A DNA stretch of 64,000 nt. Source: Candidatus Rokuibacteriota bacterium (GTDB lineage Bacteria; Methylomirabilota; Methylomirabilia; Rokubacteriales; CSP1-6). Below, in pieces: positions 58,389-64,000 of the stretch. Numbering within the stretch: the first letter of the stretch is position 1; each line of letters begins with the position of its first letter. The position numbers and the translations under genes were made by a program. Under the pieces are notes generated by a model, which saw only the letters and a program-made list of their open reading frames with translations, ran no database searches and was not told where the DNA came from. The stretch is from assembly GCA_003220535.1 (NCBI GenBank), contig QHSU01000083.1, positions 1-64,000 on the forward strand. Direction: 5' to 3'.

Positions 58389-58856
58389 TCAGGCGTAACG
58401 GACGCCGATGATCTCGGCGACGAGCGCGGGACGCTCCTGGCCCTCGATCTCGACCGTCATCTCGGACGTCACGCGCACGCCGTTGCCCGACACCTCCTCG
58501 GCGTTGACGATCCGCTGGCGGACGCGGATGCGCGAGCCCGCCTGGACGGGAGCGATGAAACGGATCTTGTTCGAGCCGTAGTTGATGCCGCGGCTTCGCT
58601 TGGTGACCTCGAGCAGCGTGGCGGCCATTCGCGGCACCAGCGACAACGTCAGATACCCATGCGCGATCGTCTTGCCCCCGGGCATCTCGCGCTTCGCCCG
58701 CTCGACGTCGACGTGGATCCACTGATGGTCGCCCGTCGCGTCCGCGAACTTGTCGATCGTCGGCTGATCGACGGTGATCCACTCCGAGGGTCCGAGCTCA
58801 CGGCCGACGAGCGGCAAAAGGTCCTTCGGGTACTCCACCTTGAGCGTGGTGGCCAT
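58389..58856 (-). CDS. MaoC-like (R)-specific enoyl-CoA hydratase
   Basis: A 155-residue hot-dog-fold hydratase: TIDKFADATGDHQWIHVDVE carries the Asp and His catalytic pair (A-x-x-x-D-x-x-P/W-I-H), and GKTIAHGYLTLSLVPRMA follows. It hydrates a 2-enoyl-CoA. With the FAH gene it suggests a short catabolic unit. Confidence 0.9.
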   Translation of the reverse strand: MATTLKVEYPKDLLPLVGRELGPSEWITVDQPTIDKFADATGDHQWIHVDVERAKREMPGGKTIAHGYLTLSLVPRMAATLLEVTKRSRGINYGSNKIRFIAPVQAGSRIRVRQRIVNAEEVSGNGVRVTSEMTVEIEGQERPALVAEIIGVRYA

Positions 58857-58871
58857 CTCTCCCTCCTGGAA

Positions 58872-59501
58872 TCAGGCGCTAGGGCGCGGGGGCACGGCCC
58901 AGGCCATCTCGCGGGCGTGGCGCGCCTCGAACTCGCGGATCTGCGACTCGAAGCCGAGCGTCAGCGCGATCTCGTCCCGGCCGGTGAGGAGCATCTCCTT
59001 GCGGAACGCGTCGACGTCGAAGCGGTGCCGAGCGCCGTCGGGCGCCGTCACCGTCTGCGTCTCGAGATCGACCGTGAGCGTGGCGCCCGGCCGTTCGTGG
59101 AGCTGGCGCCGCAGGCCGGCGGTGACGTCGCCCGGCAGGATGACCGGCAGCAGGCCGTTCTTGAAGCAGTTCTGATGGAAGATGTCGCCCAGGCTCGGCG
59201 CCAGCACCGCGCGCACACCGTAGGCGGCGAGCGCCCACACCGCCGCCTCGCGCGAGGAGCCGCAGCCGAAGTTCTCGGCCGCCACGACGATCTGCGCCCC
59301 GCGGTACGGCGGCTGGTTCAGGACGAACTCCGGCCGCTCCGTGCCGTCGGCGGCGAAGCGCACGTCGTGAAAGAGAAAGCTCGAGTACTCCGGCACGTTC
59401 TTGTCTTTGCGCAGGAAGCGCGCGGGAATCACGCGATCGGTGTCGACGTTCGGCAGGTCGATCGGCGCCGCGACGGCGGTGACGCGCGTGAAGGGCGGCA
59501 T
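58872..59501 (-). CDS. leuD: 3-isopropylmalate dehydratase small subunit (LeuD)
   Basis: A 209-residue swivel-domain subunit: DLPNVDTDRVIPARFLRKDK, IVVAAENFGCGSSREAAVWA with the GCGSSREHA-like loop, and FKNGLLPVILP. The loop reads SREAAVWAL where canonical LeuD has SREHAPWAL, a change at the His position. It adjoins leuC directly, forming the isomerase of leucine or a related (citramalate, homoaconitate-type) pathway. Confidence 0.9.
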   Translation of the reverse strand: MPPFTRVTAVAAPIDLPNVDTDRVIPARFLRKDKNVPEYSSFLFHDVRFAADGTERPEFVLNQPPYRGAQIVVAAENFGCGSSREAAVWALAAYGVRAVLAPSLGDIFHQNCFKNGLLPVILPGDVTAGLRRQLHERPGATLTVDLETQTVTAPDGARHRFDVDAFRKEMLLTGRDEIALTLGFESQIREFEARHAREMAWAVPPRPSA

Positions 59502-59502
59502 C

Positions 59503-60882
59503 CTACGCCGTCAGCGTGCGGACGTCGGTGAGGCGGCCCGTCACGGCGGCCGCCGCCGCCATCGCGGGCGACATGAGATGCGTGCGTGCGCCCTTGCCCT
59601 GGCGTCCCTCGAAGTTCCGGTTCGATGTGGACGCCACGCGCTCGCCCTCGCACGCGGTCTCGCCGTTCATGCCGACGCACATCGAGCAGCCGGCCTCGCG
59701 CCACTCGAAGCCCGCGTCGACGAAGACGCGGTCGAGTCCCTCGGCCTCGGCCGCGCGCTTGATCAGCCCCGAGCCCGGCACGATCCACGCGGGCACGACC
59801 GCGCGGCGCCCCTGCGCGACGCGCGCCGCCGCGCGCAGGTCGTCCAGCCGGCTGTTGGTGCACGAGCCGATGAACACGCGGTCGACCGGGATCTCGGCGA
59901 GCGGCGTGCCCGGGCGGAGCCCCATGTAGGCGAGCGCGCGCGCCATGCTCTCGCGACGCCCGGGGTCGCCGGCGGCCGCGGGATCCGGCACGCGGCCGGT
60001 GATGGGCAACGCATCTTGAGGGCTCGTGCCCCAGGTGACGGTCGGCGCGATGTCGCCGGCGGCCAGCTCGACCTCGCGATCGAACGCGGCGCCTGCATCG
60101 CTCCCCAACGCCCTCCAGGAATCGAGCGCCCGGCTCCAGGCCTCGCCCCTGGGCGCCCAGGGCCGGGCCTCGAGGTACGCGACGGTCGTCTCGTCCGGCG
60201 CGATCATGCCGGCGCGCGCGCCCGCCTCGATTGACATGTTGCAGACGGTCATACGCTCGTCCATGGACATGCCGCGGATCGTCGATCCGGCGTACTCGAT
60301 CGCGTGCCTGACGCCGCCCCCGGCGCCGATCTTCGCGATGATCGCGAGGATCACGTCCTTGGCGTTGACGCCGGGGCCCAGCCGGCCTTCGACGGAGATC
60401 CGCATGGTCAGCGGCTTCTTCTGCCAGAGCGTCTGCGTCGCCAGCACGTGCTCGACCTCGCTCGAGCCGATGCCGAACGCGAGCGCGCCGAAGGCCCCGT
60501 GCGTGGCGGTGTGCGAGTCGCCACAGACCAGCGTGATGCCGGGGACCGTCAGCCCCTGCTCGGGGCCGATGACGTGCACGATCCCCCGACGGGGATCGCC
60601 CACGCCGAAGTAGACGATGCCCTGGTCCGTCGTGTGGCGCCCGAGCGAGTCCACCATGGCGCGCACCTCGGCGTCGGCCGTCGGTGTTCCCGGCGAGGTC
60701 TGGACGTAGTGATCCGCCGTCGCGAAGCTGAGGTCGGGGCGGCGCACGCGCCGGCCGCTCTTCGCGAGCCGGCCGAAGGCGGCGGTCGTGCCCTCGTGCA
60801 GCAGGTGGCGGTCGATATAGAGGAGGACGTGCCCGCCCGGGCCCTTGGCCACCACGTGCCGGGCCCAGATCTTGTCGAACAT
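59503..60882 (-). CDS. leuC: 3-isopropylmalate dehydratase large subunit (LeuC)
   Basis: A 459-residue aconitase-family subunit; start ATG 60882 ([11 protein letters not shown]). [60 protein letters not shown] and [13 protein letters not shown] supply the three 4Fe-4S cysteines and substrate loop. It works with LeuD one base pair away. No leuA or leuB is in the window. Confidence 0.93.
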   Translation of the reverse strand: MFDKIWARHVVAKGPGGHVLLYIDRHLLHEGTTAAFGRLAKSGRRVRRPDLSFATADHYVQTSPGTPTADAEVRAMVDSLGRHTTDQGIVYFGVGDPRRGIVHVIGPEQGLTVPGITLVCGDSHTATHGAFGALAFGIGSSEVEHVLATQTLWQKKPLTMRISVEGRLGPGVNAKDVILAIIAKIGAGGGVRHAIEYAGSTIRGMSMDERMTVCNMSIEAGARAGMIAPDETTVAYLEARPWAPRGEAWSRALDSWRALGSDAGAAFDREVELAAGDIAPTVTWGTSPQDALPITGRVPDPAAAGDPGRRESMARALAYMGLRPGTPLAEIPVDRVFIGSCTNSRLDDLRAAARVAQGRRAVVPAWIVPGSGLIKRAAEAEGLDRVFVDAGFEWREAGCSMCVGMNGETACEGERVASTSNRNFEGRQGKGARTHLMSPAMAAAAAVTGRLTDVRTLTA

Positions 60883-61034
60883 GGTTCGCGGTGTGGACAC
60901 GGCCTTCGTCGGTCTCCCGCGCGGAAGATTACTCGGTGCTGCCAATCACCTCAACAACAAATCGCCCATTCGTCGGCTCTCGCCCGGGGCAGCCAGGCGA
61001 GCAAGGACGAACCTCGCTCGCCCGGCCGCCGGCA

Positions 61035-61277
61035 TCATCCGCGCGGCGACGCCGCATCCTGGCCGCGTGGGGCCTGGACGTCGTCCTGGCGGCTGCGCGG
61101 CGCCTGGACGTCGTCCTGACGGCTGCGTGGCGCCTGGACCTCCTCCTGGCGATCACGCGGAGCCTGAACGTCCTGGTCCCGGGGCGCCTGGAGCTCGAGC
61201 GGCAATCGTGCGGCGTGCGCGGCGGTTGCCGTGAGCACGGTGGCTAGTGCGATTGCGAGTACGTTCGTGCGCTTCAT
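61035..61277 (-). CDS. Secreted 10-residue-repeat peptide (80 aa), divergent from the sigma54 two-component system
   Basis: ATG 61277 (GGAG upstream) starts a signal peptide (RTNVLAIALATVLTATAAHA). The mature peptide is built of 10-residue repeats: QAPRDQDV, QAPRDRQEEV, QAPRSRQDDV, QAPRSRQDDV, QAPRGQ. The repeats are charged, Gln/Pro-rich and probably extended or helical. No known family. A sigma54-type promoter lies about 97 bp upstream on the same strand, and the gene diverges from the kinase/NtrC operon, the same layout as zraP with zraSR. A periplasmic chaperone or signal-feedback peptide is the leading guess. Confidence 0.65.
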   Translation of the reverse strand: MKRTNVLAIALATVLTATAAHAARLPLELQAPRDQDVQAPRDRQEEVQAPRSRQDDVQAPRSRQDDVQAPRGQDAASPRG

Positions 61278-61359
61278 CTTCTCGTCTCCTTTGTGACGTG
61301 GTGCTCGTTCGAGTCCTCGTTCACCTTTGTGATGGTGGTGTCCGGTCAAACGCTTCATT

Positions 61360-61377
61360 CAGCAGCCATCGTGCCAA
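61360..61377 (-). promoter_or_regulatory. Predicted sigma54 (-24/-12) promoter, minus strand
   Basis: On the minus strand TTTGGCACGATGGCTGCTG has GG (61375-61374) and GC (61363-61362) 10 nt apart, with the full TTGGCACG -24 block. Transcription would start near 61350 and give a 73-nt leader for the repeat peptide. Confidence 0.75.
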
Positions 61378-61428
61378 ACACGAACGGAACGGAATCATTG
61401 AGGACGCGCTCGCCGCCGGGCCGTCGCC

Positions 61429-61500
61429 GGTTCCAACCCAGAACCTCCGTGTTCACGATGAAACCGTTCCGGATTGGAACGATGTTCTGAAGTGGAACAT
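61429..61500. promoter_or_regulatory. Three GTTC-N7-GAAC inverted repeats, probable NtrC-type enhancer sites
   Basis: Identical architecture occurs three times: GTTC 61430-61433 with GAAC 61441-61444; 61466-61469 with 61477-61480; 61484-61487 with 61495-61498. Flanking bases extend each to 5-6-bp arms (GGTTC/GAACC, CGTTC/GAACG, ATGTTC/GAACAT). Centres are 36 and 18 bp apart. They lie 45-110 bp from one sigma54-type promoter and 55-125 bp from the divergent one. Confidence 0.7.
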
Positions 61501-61539
61501 GCACACGTCGAGATCTCACGATTCCACGCGGACGCTCGC

Positions 61540-61557
61540 GTGGCATGCGATTTGCCC
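61540..61557 (+). promoter_or_regulatory. Predicted sigma54 (-24/-12) promoter
   Basis: GTGGCATGCGATTTGCCCC has GG at 61542-61543 and GC at 61554-61555, 10 nt apart, matching TGGCAYG-N4-TTGC at every other conserved base. Transcription would start near 61567, 24 nt before the kinase ATG. Confidence 0.75.
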
Positions 61558-61590
61558 CTCAGCGTAGACTCATTGACTGGAGGAGATGTG

Positions 61591-62913
61591 ATGCCGGCGC
61601 CGCTCATTCTGACGTTCGTCTCGACGGTCGCGTTCGCGATCCAGCTGCTGATCTTCGCGTACCTCTATTCGTCGCACCGCGTGCGCTTCTTCCAGTACCT
61701 GCTGCTGGCGTGGGGGGCCTACACCCTGTCCAAGGGGCTCAAGCTCGTGGACGTGCTCGTCCTGGACATCGATCACGCGAGCTTCGCCACCGAAGTGTCC
61801 ACCGTCGCCGCCGTCGGCCTCACGCTGGCCGCGGCCTTCGCGCACCGCTGGGACTATCGACTACGCGGGCGCGACGTCCTGGTGGGAGCCGGGGTCGCGG
61901 CGCTCCTGGCGCTGGCGAGCGTGGGAGGCGGCGACGAGAGTCAGCGCGTCGTCGGGCTGGGCCTCGGCGCGGCCCAGATGGCGGCCGGCGTGTTGTTCTG
62001 GCCTTCGCGAGGTCGCGTCAGAGGATTCCGGGGCGAACGACTCCTGGCCGGCCTGCTGACGCTCTGGGGCGTCCATCGCATCGCGACCCAGTTCGTGAGC
62101 ACGCCACCCGGCTCGACCGGATACCTGGCGGTGCACGCGGTGTTCATCACGCTCTACTTCCTCTCGACCTTCGCCGTGATCATCATGGTCCTCGAGCGGG
62201 CGCGCAGCGAGAGCGAGCGGCTCCACGCGCGCCTGCGTGAGGCCGAGCGCCTGGCGACCGCGGGCGAGCTCGCCGCCGGGATGGCCCACGAGATCCGCAA
62301 CCCGCTCGCGGCCATCGTCAACGCCACCGCGCTGCTCACCGATGAGGCGGGGCTCACCCCCGACGAGCGGGCGACGACGCTCGCGGCGATCCGCACCGAG
62401 GCGCGACGGCTCAACCGTATCCTCTCCGATTTCCTGCGCTTCGCGCGCCCCCGCGAGGCGCACCGGGCCTCCGGCGATATTCGCGAGGTGGTTCAGCACG
62501 TGGGCGCGCTGATCCGCGACGACCGCTCGCGCGCCCCGCGCGTCGACGTGCGGGTGGCGGTCGACCCGGCGGTCCCGCGCTTCGCCTTCGACCGCGACCA
62601 GGTCATCCAGGTGCTCTGGAACGTCGCCCTCAACGGCGTCGAGGCGATGAACGGGCGCGGCCGCCTGTCCCTCGAGGTCGCCCGACAGAACGGCGACGTC
62701 GCGCTCGCGGTCAGCGACACCGGGCCCGGAATCCCCCGTGACCGCTTGCCTCGCGTGTTCGAGCCGTTCTATTCGGGCAAGCCGAACGGCAGCGGACTCG
62801 GTCTCACCATCGCCGAGCGCATCGTCGTCGCGCACGGGGGTCGGATCGAGATCGACTCCGAGCCCGGCCGCGGGACGCGCGTGACGTTGCTGTTCCCGCT
62901 CGAGGCCGCCTGA
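61591..62913 (+). CDS. Membrane histidine kinase of the sigma54 two-component system
   Basis: A 440-residue sensor kinase. Start ATG 61591 follows GGAGGAG. About six to seven transmembrane helices occupy residues 1-200 ([48 protein letters not shown]) with almost no periplasmic domain, so it may sense a membrane or intramembrane cue. Then [20 protein letters not shown] with His233, and HATPase motifs [23 protein letters not shown] and [12 protein letters not shown]. It is followed 2 nt later by its NtrC-type regulator. Promoter and enhancers upstream suggest autoregulation. Confidence 0.92.
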   Translation: MPAPLILTFVSTVAFAIQLLIFAYLYSSHRVRFFQYLLLAWGAYTLSKGLKLVDVLVLDIDHASFATEVSTVAAVGLTLAAAFAHRWDYRLRGRDVLVGAGVAALLALASVGGGDESQRVVGLGLGAAQMAAGVLFWPSRGRVRGFRGERLLAGLLTLWGVHRIATQFVSTPPGSTGYLAVHAVFITLYFLSTFAVIIMVLERARSESERLHARLREAERLATAGELAAGMAHEIRNPLAAIVNATALLTDEAGLTPDERATTLAAIRTEARRLNRILSDFLRFARPREAHRASGDIREVVQHVGALIRDDRSRAPRVDVRVAVDPAVPRFAFDRDQVIQVLWNVALNGVEAMNGRGRLSLEVARQNGDVALAVSDTGPGIPRDRLPRVFEPFYSGKPNGSGLGLTIAERIVVAHGGRIEIDSEPGRGTRVTLLFPLEAA

Positions 62914-62915
62914 CG

Positions 62916-64000
62916 ATGGCCCACCTCCTGGTCGTCGACGACGAGCTTTCGGCGCGGAGCACGCTGGCCCTGTTGCTGCGCAAGCGAGGCCACCGCGTGC
63001 TCGAAGCCGACGGCGTCACCGCGGCCACGAAGCTCCTCGCCGAGGAAGTGTTCGACCTCGTCGTCACGGATCTGCGAATGCCGGACGGCGACGGGCTCGA
63101 CGTGTTGCGGGCGGCCAAGGCTCACGCCCCCGCGACCGAGGTGATCCTCCTCACCGCCTACGCCGAGTGGAAGTCGGCCAAGGAGGCGATCCGCCTCGGC
63201 GCCCTCGACTACTTCGAGAAGGGCCAGGAGCCGGACGAGCTCTACCATCGCATCGACAAGGCGCTGGCCGGTCGCGCGCTGCGTCGCGAGAACGAGAACC
63301 TCCGCGCCCAGCTCCGGGAGCGCTACGGCCTGCCCGGCCTGATCGCGAAGTCCCCGGCCATGCAAACCGTCCTGGACCTCGTGGAGCGCGTGGCGCCGAC
63401 CGACGCCACGCTCTTGATCCAGGGCGAATCCGGCACCGGCAAGGAAGTCATTGCCAAAGCCGTCCACCACGCCAGCGCGCGCGCGGCGCGCCCGTTCGTG
63501 GCCGTGAATTGCGGCGCGGTGCCCGAGACGTTGCTCGAGTCCGAGCTCTTCGGCTACATGCGGGGGGCCTTCACCGGCGCCGCGGTCAGCAAGCTCGGCC
63601 TCTTCGAGGAGGCCGACGGCGGCACGCTGTTCCTGGACGAGATCGCCGAGATGGGGGCCGCGCTCCAGGTCAAGCTGCTCCGCGCGCTCCAGAGCGGCGA
63701 GGTGCGGCGGCTCGGCGCGACGCAGCCCGCGACCATCGACGTGCGCGTGATCGCGGCCACCCACGGCGACCTCGCCGCGCTGATCGGCCAGGGGAGCTTC
63801 CGCGAGGACCTCTTCTATCGTCTCAACGTCATCCAGATCGTCCTGCCGCCGCTTCGGGATCGACGCGAGGACATTCCGGCGCTGGCCGAGCACTTCCTCG
63901 CGCGGTCGGCCGGCAAGCTGGGCCGCACGCTCCGCCTGTCGCCCGAGGCTCTCGAGCGCTTCCTTCGCTACCCGTGGCCGGGGAACGTGCGCGAGCTGGA
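62916..64000 (+). CDS. NtrC-family sigma54-dependent response regulator (partial, runs off the window)
   Basis: The first 361 residues are in the window. Receiver: [20 protein letters not shown], phospho-Asp52 in [11 protein letters not shown], Lys in [12 protein letters not shown]+ domain: Walker [18 protein letters not shown], the sigma54-contacting loop [14 protein letters not shown] (GAFTGA intact), Walker [14 protein letters not shown] and the arginine-finger region [20 protein letters not shown]. The C-terminal DNA-binding domain lies beyond 64000. It is the obvious candidate to bind the GTTC-N7-GAAC sites and activate the flanking promoters, and possibly the other sigma54-type promoters in the window. 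Confidence 0.95.
   Translation, partial: MAHLLVVDDELSARSTLALLLRKRGHRVLEADGVTAATKLLAEEVFDLVVTDLRMPDGDGLDVLRAAKAHAPATEVILLTAYAEWKSAKEAIRLGALDYFEKGQEPDELYHRIDKALAGRALRRENENLRAQLRERYGLPGLIAKSPAMQTVLDLVERVAPTDATLLIQGESGTGKEVIAKAVHHASARAARPFVAVNCGAVPETLLESELFGYMRGAFTGAAVSKLGLFEEADGGTLFLDEIAEMGAALQVKLLRALQSGEVRRLGATQPATIDVRVIAATHGDLAALIGQGSFREDLFYRLNVIQIVLPPLRDRREDIPALAEHFLARSAGKLGRTLRLSPEALERFLRYPWPGNVREL

Overview
This window is very GC-rich DNA with long, densely packed bacterial genes. The gene families (several luciferase-like flavin enzymes, COG2159 amidohydrolases, CaiB-type CoA transferases, hopanoid genes, many sensor kinases) suggest an uncultured soil or sediment lineage of the Rokubacteria/Methylomirabilota type. 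That assignment is an inference from gene content; no rRNA or other marker gene is present.

Layout. 1-7 kb is an accessory strip: a truncated, frameshifted tyrosine recombinase and many very small genes, often joined by ATGA or GTGA stop-start overlaps, with a phage-scaffold-like remnant. 7.1-8 kb holds a small IstA-like helix-turn-helix gene coupled to a lytic transglycosylase. 8-17 kb is a stress/envelope region: a luciferase-like enzyme, a secreted protein, a universal stress protein operon, a minus-strand operon of small secreted, zinc-finger, PRC-barrel and membrane proteins, and a divergent PoxB-like/M48 lipoprotein pair. 17-25.4 kb is a tightly overlapped hopanoid operon (hpnI, an extended hpnJ, hpnL, hpnN and an FTR1-like membrane protein). 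26-47 kb is catabolic: amidohydrolases, an ABC substrate-binding protein, a Rieske/flavin-reductase/luciferase-like operon, SDRs, a CoA transferase and a TPP enzyme, with two large hybrid kinases. 47-54 kb holds YvcK, an ExeA-like ATPase and a complete stressosome operon (RsbR-RsbS-RsbT-RsbX) that runs into a histidine kinase with an RsbU-like N-terminus and a NarL-type regulator. 54-61 kb has an SDR, an acyl-CoA carboxylase subunit, a PIG-L deacetylase, FAH and MaoC family genes and leuCD. 61-64 kb is a two-component system with an NtrC-type (sigma54-activating) regulator, cut by the window edge.

Main discovery. Reading the intergenic DNA shows at least seven sequences matching the sigma54 -24/-12 promoter, each with GG and GC exactly 10 nt apart. 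They lie before the HTH/transglycosylase pair (7105), the stress operon (10179, with a hairpin pair and intrinsic terminator between promoter and gene), the secreted/zinc-finger/PRC operon (14330, minus), the PoxB-like gene (14545), a lone receiver protein (38924, minus), a secreted 10-residue-repeat peptide (61375, minus) and the kinase/NtrC operon (61542). Between the last two, which diverge, sit three GTTC-N7-GAAC inverted repeats, ideally placed as enhancer sites for the NtrC-type regulator. The arrangement parallels ZraP/ZraSR but with an unrelated secreted repeat peptide. I propose an RpoN-dependent envelope-stress regulon with its own sensor, regulator and effector peptide.

Several genes (recombinase, racemase, FTR1-like protein, scaffold-like ORF) carry single frameshifts that restore conserved protein when corrected, so some may be assembly errors.
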